A stretch of DNA of 64,000 nt from Pricia antarctica (GTDB lineage Bacteria > Bacteroidota > Bacteroidia > Flavobacteriales > Flavobacteriaceae), in NCBI RefSeq assembly GCF_900101815.1, contig NZ_FNAO01000003.1:434001-498000 (forward strand), in the 5' to 3' direction. The first letter of the stretch is position 1, and each line of letters starts with the position of its first letter. Position numbers and translations under genes: made by a program. A model generated the notes under the pieces. It made no database searches, was not told where the DNA came from, and worked only from the letters and a program-made list of their open reading frames with translations. This document shows, one piece after another, positions 46,958 to 55,111 of the stretch.

Positions 46958-48421
46958 ATGCTAAAACAACACCTACAGTTCAAGTTATCCCAGAAGCTGT
47001 CACCGCAACAGATACAGTTGATGAAACTGATTCAGTTGCCCACGCAGGCCTTTGAACAACGGCTGAAACAGGAGCTTGGGGAAAATCCGGCTCTTGAGAA
47101 CGGAAAGGAAGAAAACGATTCGACCGATGACCCTTATGATGAATTGTACGACAATGATGAATCGGGGGACAATGAAACCATAGACACCGAAGATATCAAT
47201 ATCGACGAATATCTCAGTGATGACGAAATTCCTGATTACCGGACCAAGGCAAATAATTACAGCGCGGACGACGAAGAGAAAAATGTGCCCTACGCCGCCG
47301 GAATATCATTCACCCAATATCTGCTCAACCAACTCAATACGGTATATCTCAACGACGAGGAATGGAGCATCGCCGAATTTTTGGTCGGTAGTGTGGACGA
47401 AAGCGGCTATATACGCAGACCCTTATCCGATATACTTGACGATTTGGCCTTTACCCAAAACATCTACACCGAAGAAAAGACCATTGAAAAGGTACTCAAA
47501 ATAATTCAAAATTTAGATCCTCCGGGGGTGGCCGCCCGTTCGCTTAAAGAATGCTTGATCATTCAGCTTGAGAGAAAAAATCCAACCCCAAAAATCGAAC
47601 TGGCTATTGCCATTTTGGATAAATCTTTCGATCAATTCACAAAGAAACACTACAAGAAACTACTCCAAAAACATGCTATTTCCGAAGAACAGCTCAAAGA
47701 TGCCATTTCGGAAGTCGAAAGGCTGAACCCCAAACCGGGCGGATCGTATTCAGGCAACAATCGCATGGTGGAACACGTGGTTCCTGATTTTTCAATACGT
47801 ATTGTTGATGGAGAACTCGAACTTTCCCTCAATGGCAGAAATGCCCCTGAATTACACGTATCCCGAGAATACAGCAACATGTTGAAAGGCTACAAGGAAG
47901 CTAAAAGCAAAACCAAATCACAAAAAGACACCGTACAGTTCATCAAGCAAAAGCTCGACGCAGCTAAATGGTTCATCGATGCCATCCGCCAGCGACAGCA
48001 AACCCTATTCGTTACGATGAGTTCCATCATGAACTATCAAAAAGCCTATTTTTTGAGCGGTGACGAGCGAGACCTACGCCCCATGATTCTAAAAGATATT
48101 GCGGATGAAATCGATATGGACGTTTCAACCGTTTCCCGGGTGGCCAACAGTAAATATGTCGACACCCCTTATGGCACCAAGTTAATCAAGGAATACTTTT
48201 CCGAATCCATGAAGAACGATCAAGGGGAAGATGTTTCCACCAAGGAAATAAAGAAAATACTGGAAACCGTAATCACCGACGAACAGAAAAAAAAACCGCT
48301 TACCGACGACAAGTTGGCCGCCATACTCAAGGAAAAAGGCTATCCCATTGCCCGGCGGACCGTAGCAAAGTATAGGGAACAACTTGACATTCCCGTGGCA
48401 CGGTTACGAAAGAAAATCTAA
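46958..48421 (+). CDS. rpoN: RNA polymerase sigma-54 factor
   Basis: The 487-residue protein has the sigma-54 layout. The Gln/Leu-rich region I (LKQHLQFKLSQKLSPQQIQL) is followed by an acidic region II (about 48-105). The core-binding domain contains QYLLNQLNTVYLNDEEWSIA. The DNA-binding region includes DVSTVSRVANSKYVDTPYG and the C-terminal RpoN box ARRTVAKYREQL. Sigma-54 needs AAA+ activators; none is encoded in the window. The stop codon overlaps the start of the next gene (TAATG), so the small membrane protein is translationally coupled. Confidence 0.97.
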   Translation: MLKQHLQFKLSQKLSPQQIQLMKLIQLPTQAFEQRLKQELGENPALENGKEENDSTDDPYDELYDNDESGDNETIDTEDINIDEYLSDDEIPDYRTKANNYSADDEEKNVPYAAGISFTQYLLNQLNTVYLNDEEWSIAEFLVGSVDESGYIRRPLSDILDDLAFTQNIYTEEKTIEKVLKIIQNLDPPGVAARSLKECLIIQLERKNPTPKIELAIAILDKSFDQFTKKHYKKLLQKHAISEEQLKDAISEVERLNPKPGGSYSGNNRMVEHVVPDFSIRIVDGELELSLNGRNAPELHVSREYSNMLKGYKEAKSKTKSQKDTVQFIKQKLDAAKWFIDAIRQRQQTLFVTMSSIMNYQKAYFLSGDERDLRPMILKDIADEIDMDVSTVSRVANSKYVDTPYGTKLIKEYFSESMKNDQGEDVSTKEIKKILETVITDEQKKKPLTDDKLAAILKEKGYPIARRTVAKYREQLDIPVARLRKKI

Positions 48422-49026
48422 TGCGCATTTTCTTTCAGGCCATATCCTATATCTTTCATCCCTTGTTCGTACCCTTGGCCGGTACCTGTGCCTATTTTAT
48501 GGTCACACCGAAATATAGCCCAATCGGGCTTCCGAGCGCCAACATTCTACCTATTTTGATACTTACGGTCATTATTCCTATTATAGCATTCTTTATTTTG
48601 AGAAATATCGGCCTGATAAAAAGTGTTTTTATACCCGCTATTGAAGCGCGTAAATACCCATTGTACATTCACATAATCTTGTTGCTGATGGTGGTTTACA
48701 AAGTAATTCCCAACGATTACACCCCAGAGCTACATTTTTATTTTTTGGGGCTTATTGCCGCTGCGATGACCGCCCTACTGTTGCTGTTTTTTAAGTTTAA
48801 GGTCAGCATGCATATGATGGGCATGGGCAACCTGTTCCTATTTTTGGTGTGCCTGAGCATACACTTCGAAATCAATATCACCTTGGCGGTAAGCTTACTC
48901 ACCTTGGCAACCGGTCTTGTCGCGACATCGAGGCTTTACCTTAAGGCACATTCGAGACCCGAAATCGTAATCGGTTTTCTGGTCGGGTTGCTCTCGCAGC
49001 TGCTATTGATAAAATTTTGGTTGTAA
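48421..49026 (+). CDS. Conserved six-helix membrane protein, possibly PAP2-like
   Basis: The 201-residue protein begins FFQAISYIFHPLFVPLAGTC and has about six membrane helices with short loops. Near the C-terminus ATSRLYLKAHSRPEIVIGFL resembles the SRLYLxxH...EIxxGxxxG motif of PAP2-type membrane phosphatases. The earlier KxxxxxxRP motif of that family is not obvious, so enzyme activity is uncertain. Genes like this are conserved in flavobacteria beside rpoN or asnS. The ATG overlaps the rpoN stop, which suggests joint expression. Function unknown. Confidence 0.75.
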   Translation: MRIFFQAISYIFHPLFVPLAGTCAYFMVTPKYSPIGLPSANILPILILTVIIPIIAFFILRNIGLIKSVFIPAIEARKYPLYIHIILLLMVVYKVIPNDYTPELHFYFLGLIAAAMTALLLLFFKFKVSMHMMGMGNLFLFLVCLSIHFEINITLAVSLLTLATGLVATSRLYLKAHSRPEIVIGFLVGLLSQLLLIKFWL

Positions 49027-49030
49027 AAAT

Positions 49031-49726
49031 TCAAAGAATATAGAAAATAAGCCCTATCCGAAGCGGTTTCATCGCGATATCGAGCCCTTCTACCGAAGTG
49101 CCATCCTCAAAAAGATGGTTCAGCGCATAATAGGCGTGTAGATTAAACGTATTGTATCCAAAATTGAAGGTCAGACCATATTGGAATCGACGGATATCTC
49201 CGTTGTAGAAAGACGCACGCTCTTTATCTGTTTTGTTGGAGATATATTTAGAACGCCCTCCGATTACATACCCCAGTTTAACGCCGGCATAGATGCGCCA
49301 GAATTTATAATCGGTGGCATTGGAGTTCCGCCAACGAAATTCAAATGGCATTTCGAGCATATGGGTCTCGATTTTGCTTCTTTTCAAACTATCGATGTCC
49401 GTTATAACCGTATATTCAAAGCCGATCGGTGTTTCTTTGGCCCGAAGGTTAGAGTAATAGGAATAGACCCCATAACCCAAACCGACTCCAAAAGCCATTG
49501 TACGACTTCGGTTAATAGGAATATCTTTAATTATACCTGCCTGAAGGCCATAGGAAAGATTACGTTGGTTCACTTTTTCGGGCATGCCCACCAAAAAATT
49601 ATAGGTAAGGCCAATATAAAACTGATCTTCGAGGTATTTGTCATCCCGCAAAGTAGAATCGGGATAGACCTGGCTATAGGCCAACAGGGTCAATAAGGAA
49701 AATACACCAAATAAAAAATGTTTCAT
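49031..49726 (-). CDS. porT: PorT-like outer-membrane beta-barrel protein
   Basis: The 231-residue protein has a signal peptide (HFLFGVFSLLTLLAYSQ) and alternating beta-strand patterns throughout (FYIGLTYNFLVGMP, LSYGLQAGIIKDIPI, MAFGVGLGYGVYSYY). It contains FEFRWRNSNATDYKFWRIYA and YVIGGRSKY and ends IGLIFYIL. This fits the PorT family needed for type IX secretion in Bacteroidota. The position directly after an ExbD/ExbB cluster is the usual flavobacterial context for this gene. PorT-like barrels are hard to separate from other OmpA-like barrels by eye, so the symbol is probable, not certain. It is separated from exbD by a hairpin terminator. Confidence 0.75.
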   Translation of the reverse strand: MKHFLFGVFSLLTLLAYSQVYPDSTLRDDKYLEDQFYIGLTYNFLVGMPEKVNQRNLSYGLQAGIIKDIPINRSRTMAFGVGLGYGVYSYYSNLRAKETPIGFEYTVITDIDSLKRSKIETHMLEMPFEFRWRNSNATDYKFWRIYAGVKLGYVIGGRSKYISNKTDKERASFYNGDIRRFQYGLTFNFGYNTFNLHAYYALNHLFEDGTSVEGLDIAMKPLRIGLIFYIL

Positions 49727-49750
49727 TAGATAGACGTATTCAAATAAAAA

Positions 49751-49779
49751 GACGCCTCAAACCTTACGTTTGAAGCGTC
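49751..49779 (-). terminator. Intrinsic terminator after the exb cluster
   Basis: GACGCCTCAAAC (49751-49762) and GTTTGAAGCGTC (49768-49779) form a 12-bp stem with one mismatch and a 5-nt loop. On the minus strand it is followed by TTTTTATTTG. It lies 27 bp after the last exbD stop and so ends the exb transcript before porT. Confidence 0.8.
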
Positions 49780-49805
49780 CTTTCATTAAGTTTTGACGAT
49801 AATAC

Positions 49806-50288
49806 CTATTGCAAATTATTGAACGCGTCACCATCATAGGTTGTGTAGTTGACCTTTAAGGCGTTCACCTTACGCAACTCCTGCTTGATATCGGAAATCA
49901 ACCCCATGTTCGCATTCTTGTCCACTTTAAGGGCAATGGTAAGTACGTTCTGAAGGTCTTGAGACTTTTTAGCCCTTTCTTCCAAAATATAGCCCCCAAC
50001 ATCGGAGGGAGAAGAAAACTTATCGTTCAACTGAATTCGGGCCTCTTTTCCAAACTTACTCGTATACTGCGAAGTAGGCTCACCTACGTAGATATAGATT
50101 ACTCGATCTTTCTTTTCCAATTTCTTGGTCTCGCTAGCGTTTGGCAAAGTATTTTCAACCTTCAAGGTATTATCCTTCATAACGGTCACCGTCATAAAAA
50201 AGAACAACAACATAAAAACGATATCAGGCAGCGAAGCCGTGTTCACCGCTGGCAGACCGGAATCTTTTTTCTTTGCAAACTTTGACAT
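49806..50288 (-). CDS. exbD: Biopolymer transport protein ExbD, second copy
   Basis: The 160-residue protein has the ExbD/TolR plan: a short cytoplasmic start with the PAVNTASLPDIVFMLLFFFM motif (conserved Asp in the single helix) and a periplasmic domain. With ExbB it forms the proton-driven motor that powers TonB and therefore SusC-type uptake. In flavobacteria, two ExbD paralogues in tandem are typical. It is the last gene of the four-gene cluster, 22 bp after the first exbD. The periplasmic domain is longer than E. coli ExbD. Confidence 0.92.
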   Translation of the reverse strand: MSKFAKKKDSGLPAVNTASLPDIVFMLLFFFMTVTVMKDNTLKVENTLPNASETKKLEKKDRVIYIYVGEPTSQYTSKFGKEARIQLNDKFSSPSDVGGYILEERAKKSQDLQNVLTIALKVDKNANMGLISDIKQELRKVNALKVNYTTYDGDAFNNLQ

Positions 50289-50310
50289 ATCGTATTGATT
50301 TAACCTTTAA

Positions 50311-50937
50311 TTAATTTGATGTATCGGTCTCCGCCTCCGACAATTTCTGTGGAAACAGTTCTTGAATCCGTTTAACCTTTTCCTTCAAGTCATCTTTGAC
50401 ATTCGAGTCAGTTTCAGGGTCAAGATAATCAGCTTCCATAGTCGTAAAATCCCTGCCGTACAGACGTTGGGCCTCACGGTTTCGAAGATCATTATACGCA
50501 CCTACCAACTCATTCTGGACGGTGATATACGTGCTGTATTTTGTTTCCCTATCGTTTTTCAAAGAAATAATTGCTTTTGCGGGACTATCCGAAGAATCGC
50601 CAAGACGTTTACCCTTGCAATAACTGCAATAATCGGGCGATCCCGAAGGCGCGCCACCATTATCCAAAAAGGCCATAGCCTTTTCCCGCAGTTTCCTAAT
50701 ATCGGTAATTTCCTCCTCCACCAGCAATTGTCCGTTGCGGTTTATATTCACCGTAAAGATATTCTTCTCTTTAATAATCGGCGGCTTTTCGGTAGGTGGT
50801 TCAATCGGCGGCAACATACGATCCAGACCTGCATCTGTTTCAATGGTCGTTGTGACCAAGAAAAATATTAACAGTAAGAACGCAATGTCGGCCATTGAGC
50901 CGGCATTTACCTCTGCTGGTGCTCCTCTTCTAGCCAT
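50311..50937 (-). CDS. exbD: Biopolymer transport protein ExbD, first copy, with Cys pair
   Basis: The 208-residue protein has the membrane motif VNAGSMADIAFLLLIFFLVT, with the conserved Asp, and a long periplasmic domain. An insertion near residues 95-125 contains SPDYCSYCKGKRLGD, a CxxC pair absent from classical ExbD. The pair might form a disulfide or bind metal. It lies between a small membrane protein and the second exbD copy, in one minus-strand operon with ExbB, and should take part in the TonB motor. Confidence 0.92.
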   Translation of the reverse strand: MARRGAPAEVNAGSMADIAFLLLIFFLVTTTIETDAGLDRMLPPIEPPTEKPPIIKEKNIFTVNINRNGQLLVEEEITDIRKLREKAMAFLDNGGAPSGSPDYCSYCKGKRLGDSSDSPAKAIISLKNDRETKYSTYITVQNELVGAYNDLRNREAQRLYGRDFTTMEADYLDPETDSNVKDDLKEKVKRIQELFPQKLSEAETDTSN

Positions 50938-50942
50938 AGTTT

Positions 50943-51389
50943 CTATTTTTTAATTATTGTTTTTCTCACTCCTCCCCAAATCATCGCACCTACGGCAATG
51001 ATGGTAAGAATCCAAAATACGTTGATACCCGTACCGATTTTTTTGATGGTAGATTCCGAAGTTTCGATACCACGATCGGCCATTTCAGGAACACTAACAT
51101 CGGTTCCATCGGCTAATACATAGGCAATTGCCACGACCAAGAGAAATCCAACAACGACGAAAACAGTCTTCTTAATACTCGCCGGATCGGAAAATAAATG
51201 AATCAGTGAAAATGCCAGAGCAACGATTGCTGCTATACCCAAAAGTATGTAGGTAATCCAGAACATGGCATTGAGGGCGGCGTTCTGTGTCGCTTCACCT
51301 ACGGGAGCATCCCTTTCCGGGAGCATAAACCATAATGCGGCTCCGGCCAGACCTACAACTATCAATATAATTTTTACAATTTTATTCAT
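50943..51389 (-). CDS. Conserved small membrane protein of the ExbB/ExbD cluster
   Basis: The 148-residue protein has about four hydrophobic helices: VKIILIVVGLAGAALWFML, ALNAMFWITYILLGIAAIVA, KKTVFVVVGFLLVVAIAYVL and GINVFWILTIIAVGAMIWGG. Between the third and fourth is a polar loop (ADGTDVSVPEMADRG). I know of no defined function. Proteins of this type sit between ExbB and the ExbD pair in many Bacteroidota, so it may be an accessory part of the motor. It is 5 bp from exbD and 25 bp from exbB. Confidence 0.8.
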   Translation of the reverse strand: MNKIVKIILIVVGLAGAALWFMLPERDAPVGEATQNAALNAMFWITYILLGIAAIVALAFSLIHLFSDPASIKKTVFVVVGFLLVVAIAYVLADGTDVSVPEMADRGIETSESTIKKIGTGINVFWILTIIAVGAMIWGGVRKTIIKK

Positions 51390-51414
51390 GGTTCTGTTCT
51401 ATTTATGGGTTTGT

Positions 51415-52179
51415 TTACTTTACAACAACATCCTTTCTATGATCGACCAACATATCGATCAAAACAATGGAAGAATCTTCCATATCATTAACGATACTAT
51501 CGATTTTAGCAATGATGTAGTTGTAGAAAATTTGAAGTATAATCGCTGTAATCAGACCGAATACCGTAGTCAATAACGCGACCTGAATATCCCCTGCAAT
51601 CAAGGATGCACTCAAGTTACCAACCGCGCTAATTTTCTGGAAGGCCTGAATCATACCGATTACCGTACCCATAAATCCGAGCATCGGCGCAACGGCTATA
51701 AAAAGGGACAGCCAAGAGACATTTTTTTCCAACTGGCCCATCTGAACCCCACCGTAAGCTACTACTGCCTTTTCAGCGTTATCTATGCCTTCGCCAGCTC
51801 TATCCAATCCTTGATAGTAAATGGAAGCTACGGGGCCTTTCGTATTTCTGCACACTTCTTTCGCCGCCTCAATACCTCCGGACGCCAATGCATCCTCGAC
51901 CTGCTGCTTGAGCTTGGCCGTATTGGTTGTGGCCATGTTCAAATAAATGATACGCTCGATGGCCACGGCCAGACCGAGTATTAAACAAAGTAGAACGATA
52001 CCCATGAAGCCGGCACCACCTTGAATAAACATTTCCTTTAGTACTTGGGTAAAACCTTTTTCAGCTTCTGCCGGAGCGGCGTCTTGAAGCATAGTTGCAG
52101 TAGTTGCCATTGCATTTACAGTGTTCGTGCTCAAAACAAACAGACCGCCCGCGGCTAGGATAGAGAATAATTTTTTCAT
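51415..52179 (-). CDS. exbB: MotA/TolQ/ExbB proton channel family protein
   Basis: The 254-residue protein begins with a signal-like segment (LFSILAAGGLFVLSTNTVNA) and then has three membrane helices, as expected for ExbB: around FMGIVLLCLILGLAVAIERI, LSLFIAVAPMLGFMGTVIGM and LTTVFGLITAIILQIFYNYI. The LGFMGTVIGMIQAF motif is the family hallmark. It forms the pentameric stator that, with ExbD, uses the proton gradient to energise TonB. It is the first gene of the cluster and has a good promoter just upstream. Confidence 0.95.
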   Translation of the reverse strand: MKKLFSILAAGGLFVLSTNTVNAMATTATMLQDAAPAEAEKGFTQVLKEMFIQGGAGFMGIVLLCLILGLAVAIERIIYLNMATTNTAKLKQQVEDALASGGIEAAKEVCRNTKGPVASIYYQGLDRAGEGIDNAEKAVVAYGGVQMGQLEKNVSWLSLFIAVAPMLGFMGTVIGMIQAFQKISAVGNLSASLIAGDIQVALLTTVFGLITAIILQIFYNYIIAKIDSIVNDMEDSSIVLIDMLVDHRKDVVVK

Positions 52180-52212
52180 TTTTTCAAACTTAAATTAGTT
52201 ATTTAATTGGGT

Positions 52213-52241
52213 TAAAGATAAAAAAAAATCACAATAAACAA
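52213..52241 (-). promoter_or_regulatory. Promoter of the exbB cluster
   Basis: On the minus strand TTG (52241-52239) is followed after 18 bp by TATCTTTA (52220-52213), one base off the TAnnTTTG consensus. It lies 34 bp before the exbB start. Between here and the tRNA-Ser gene I see no further gene. Confidence 0.5.
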
Positions 52242-52424
52242 AGTAAAACTTCAATGTCGAAGGAAAGCAGTAGTCCATGTTCCAAAGACGGAGTTAAATA
52301 AAAACGATACTATCACTTATTCGTTTTCAAACGGTCATCACCAAGCTTTCGCTCTACATATCGAACTAAACTACGAAGAATTTCAGAATAAACTAATTTC
52401 TATCCCAAATTCTTTTTGTTTTCG

Positions 52425-52509
52425 CAGAGAGGAAGGGATTCGAACCCTCGAAACGTTGCCGTTTACACGCTTTCCAAGCGTGCGCCTTCGACCACTCGGC
52501 CACCTCTCT
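52425..52509 (-). tRNA. tRNA-Ser(GGA)
   Basis: On the minus strand the gene begins AGAGAGGTGGCCGAGTGG. The anticodon arm is CACGCTTGGAAAGCGTG with anticodon GGA. A long variable arm (TAAACGGCAACGTTT) follows, then the T-arm GAGGGTTCGAATCCC and the 3' acceptor half CCTCTCT with discriminator G. The D-loop, T-loop and 7-bp acceptor stem all pair. The long variable arm and discriminator identify a class II serine tRNA. No CCA is encoded. Confidence 0.96.
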
Positions 52510-52588
52510 ATTCATCATCACCAAAGCTACGGCTAAGGGTTGGGCAAATAACAAAAAAAATATCAGTTGATAAAATTTAAACCGGTAT

Positions 52589-53608
52589 TTATTCCATCTC
52601 CCCGCGCAAAGGGGTTTCAAAAACCGTTTTGAATAGTTTTTCGCTTATATCGCTACCCAACAGATACATCAGCTTGGTTATGGCCGCCTCCGTCGTAATA
52701 TCCTTACCATTAATAACTTGTAATTTTTTAAGCTGTTCGCTGGTCTCATATTGACCCATGTGTACGCTACCACCCGAGCATTGGGTCACGTTGACAATAT
52801 GTATTCCCGAAGTGATCGCTTTTTTAATTTTTTCGACCAGCCAAGGTTCGTTCGGGGCGTTTCCGGCACCATAGGTTTCCAATATCAATCCCTTAAGTTG
52901 CGGAATATTCAAGATACTTTCAAGCACGACTGCATCCAAACCGGGAAAAAGTTTAAGTATGGCCACGTTTCTGTCCATTTTTTTATGCACCTTGAATTTT
53001 TTCCGTGGATGAACTTCCAAAAGATATTCCTTGAAAACCGTAAGATGAACGCCCGACTCTATCAACTGGGGGTAGTTTAAGGATGCAAAAGCTTGAAAAT
53101 GTTCGGCATTGATTTTGGTCGTTCGATTGGCCCGATACAGTTTGTATTCAAAATAGAGGCCCACTTCCCGAACCACAGGTTTCCCCTTAGCTTGGAGGGC
53201 GGCGATCTGTATCGCGGTTATCAAGTTCTCTTTCGCATCAGTGCGCAAATCCCCAATAGGCAACTGACTGCCGGTAAAAATGACCGGCTTGGCCAAATTT
53301 TCAAGCATAAAACTCAAGGCCGAGGCGGAATAGCTCATCGTATCGCTACCATGTAATACGACAAAACCGTTATGACTTTCGTAATGTTGCTCGATTATAA
53401 CGGCAATTTCGACCCAATGTGAGGGATTCATGTTCGATGAATCGATGGGATGTTTGAAGGACACCGAATCGATATGGCAGTCCAATTGATTTAACTCGGG
53501 AATGTGCTTGAGCAGCTTCTTAAAGTTGAACGCCTTTAAAATGCCCGTATCATATTCCTTGACCATGCCAATAGTGCCGCCGGTGTATATTATTAGGATG
53601 TTGGTCAT
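52589..53608 (-). CDS. ansA: L-asparaginase, type I (cytoplasmic)
   Basis: The 339-residue protein hydrolyses asparagine to aspartate and ammonia. It has both active-site motifs: NILIIYTGGTIGM at the N-terminus (nucleophilic Thr) and VVLHGSDTMSYSASALSF (Thr-Asp), plus the catalytic Lys in LRTDAKENL. There is no signal peptide, which fits the cytoplasmic type. I begin at the ATG at 53608; an upstream extension in frame (RLKLELELFF) comes from a TTCAAG-rich repeat and is unlikely to be translated. It follows tatD on the same strand and is 80 bp from the tRNA-Ser gene. Confidence 0.93.
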   Translation of the reverse strand: MTNILIIYTGGTIGMVKEYDTGILKAFNFKKLLKHIPELNQLDCHIDSVSFKHPIDSSNMNPSHWVEIAVIIEQHYESHNGFVVLHGSDTMSYSASALSFMLENLAKPVIFTGSQLPIGDLRTDAKENLITAIQIAALQAKGKPVVREVGLYFEYKLYRANRTTKINAEHFQAFASLNYPQLIESGVHLTVFKEYLLEVHPRKKFKVHKKMDRNVAILKLFPGLDAVVLESILNIPQLKGLILETYGAGNAPNEPWLVEKIKKAITSGIHIVNVTQCSGGSVHMGQYETSEQLKKLQVINGKDITTEAAITKLMYLLGSDISEKLFKTVFETPLRGEME

Positions 53609-53615
53609 GAAAAAA

Positions 53616-53649
53616 AGTTCAAGTTCAAGTTTCAAGCGCAAGTTCAAAT
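53616..53649. repeat. Imperfect short tandem repeat of AGTTCA units
   Basis: Units such as AGTTCAAGTTCAAG, TTTCAAG and CAAGTTCAAA recur over about 34 bp between the asparaginase start and the tatD stop. On the minus strand it reads as TTGAACTTGAAC-type low-complexity sequence. It would be part of the leader of asparaginase and might act as a spacer. Slippage during replication is the likely origin. Confidence 0.5.
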
Positions 53650-53682
53650 GTCAACCCGTATCGCCGTCGGAGGATTCATGGT

Positions 53683-54450
53683 TCAAATGCCAAATACGTT
53701 CTTTGAATTCTCAGTGGTAGTCTGGGCTATTTTTTCTTTGGATATGCCATAGATGTCCGAAAGTTTTTCCAATACCTTAATAAGGTAGGCACTTTCGTTT
53801 CGTTTTCCGCGATACGGTACCGGGGCCAAATAGGGAGAATCGGTTTCTAGAACAATATCTTTTAGAGGGATGTCTTCAAGAAAGGTATCGATTTTACCGT
53901 TTTTAAAGGTTACTACGCCCCCGATTCCCAATTTGAGATTATAGGATATCGCCTTATGGGCCTGTTCCAAGGTACCGGTGAAGCAATGGAAAATTCCGAA
54001 AAGATCGTCTCCCTTTTCGCTTTCGAGTATCTCGAAGATTTCATCGAACGCATCCCGACAATGGATGACGATAGGCAACCTATGTTTTTTTGCGAGTTGA
54101 ATCTGAAAACGGAAGGCTTTCTGTTGCTGCTCTAGAAAAGTTGTATCCCAATACAGATCAATTCCTATTTCTCCGACGGCGTAAAACTTCTGTTCCGAGA
54201 GCATTTCTTCGACGTGCCGTAATTCATCCTTATAATTTTCCTTGACATGGGTCGGATGCAGCCCCATCATCAAAAATATGTTCTTCGGATGCGCATCTCT
54301 CAAAGTAAACATAGCCTGGGTGTAGGTGGAATCGATAGCGGGAATAAAAAATCGCTCGATTCCTTGGTCCAACGCGGCTTTTATGACGGCCGACCTATCT
54401 TTATCAAAAGCTTCACTGTATAAGTGGGTATGGGTATCTGTTACTATCAT
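53683..54450 (-). CDS. tatD: TatD-family metal-dependent hydrolase
   Basis: The 255-residue TIM-barrel protein shows the TatD metal site: DTHTHLY near the N-terminus, GLHPTHV, AVGEIGIDLYWDT (metal-bridging Glu), LPIVIHCRDAFDE, FHCFTGTLEQA and LETDSPYLAPVPYRGKRNE. Such enzymes act as 3'-5' DNA exonucleases or D-aminoacyl-tRNA-related deacylases. It is cytoplasmic and lies upstream of asparaginase on the same strand, divergent from the aspartic-protease-like gene, with only 58 bp between the two starts. Confidence 0.95.
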   Translation of the reverse strand: MIVTDTHTHLYSEAFDKDRSAVIKAALDQGIERFFIPAIDSTYTQAMFTLRDAHPKNIFLMMGLHPTHVKENYKDELRHVEEMLSEQKFYAVGEIGIDLYWDTTFLEQQQKAFRFQIQLAKKHRLPIVIHCRDAFDEIFEILESEKGDDLFGIFHCFTGTLEQAHKAISYNLKLGIGGVVTFKNGKIDTFLEDIPLKDIVLETDSPYLAPVPYRGKRNESAYLIKVLEKLSDIYGISKEKIAQTTTENSKNVFGI

Positions 54451-54508
54451 GCTGCAAAAATAGGTTTATCTTTGGTCATTCTTTTTAATCCTAATGAACA
54501 TCCCCTGA

Positions 54509-54955
54509 ATGATATCCCTTAAAAAGTGTTTGAATAAGAAAAAGTACGTCAAAATCCCTTTGGTGCTGACCGAAACCAACCATTTTGCGATTACTGCCAA
54601 AATAAATGGTGTGAAGGGACGGTTTATTTTAGATACCGGTGCTTCGAACACCTGCGTGAGCTTCGATAAAATCGAGCTTTTCAAATTAACTTCGGAAGCA
54701 TCTGAAATAAAGGCAGCGGGAGCCGGAGCTACCAATATGGAAACCTTGATTTCGACCAAAAACCGCATAAAAATTGGCAAATGGAAGAAAAAAAAATTAC
54801 AGATTGTATTGTTTGACCTAGTGCATGTCAACGAGGCACTCACCTCCCATAAAGCTAAGCCCGTTGACGGTATAATTGGGGCCGATGTGCTGATCAAGGC
54901 AAAAGCGGTCATCGATTACAGCAAAAGTTGCCTGTATTTGAAGTCCTCCAGTTGA
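54509..54955 (+). CDS. Retropepsin-like aspartic protease domain protein
   Basis: The 148-residue protein contains one retropepsin-like domain. The motif GRFILDTGASNTCVSF carries the catalytic Asp42 in DTGAS, and a second hallmark, VDGIIGADVLIKAKAVIDY, lies near the C-terminus. It would act as a homodimer. There is no signal peptide, and the N-terminus is basic (LKKCLNKKKYVK), so it is probably cytoplasmic. Substrates are unknown; bacterial single-domain members are little studied. A 157-bp non-coding gap separates it from the convergent sucB gene. Confidence 0.85.
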   Translation: MISLKKCLNKKKYVKIPLVLTETNHFAITAKINGVKGRFILDTGASNTCVSFDKIELFKLTSEASEIKAAGAGATNMETLISTKNRIKIGKWKKKKLQIVLFDLVHVNEALTSHKAKPVDGIIGADVLIKAKAVIDYSKSCLYLKSSS

Positions 54956-55111
54956 TCTAAGAGCTGCAAGAGACCCCAGAAGTTACTATTCCTATAGCAA
55001 GAAACCTTTGGGCTCTTCGTGTTTAGCGGTGATGCCTCATGGGGGATCGACCTAAAACGGAACCCAGACTGCGGTGGAGCACACCGTGCTGGTCGATATC
55101 GGTAAAGTCGT

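Noticed and set aside
49181-49696. 171-codon plus-strand frame opposite the PorT-like gene
   Set aside because: The minus frame has a signal peptide and barrel pattern; the plus frame is its shadow.
52393-52620. 75-codon minus-strand frame over the tRNA-Ser gene
   Set aside because: The frame is a by-product of the tRNA sequence; the tRNA fold is complete.
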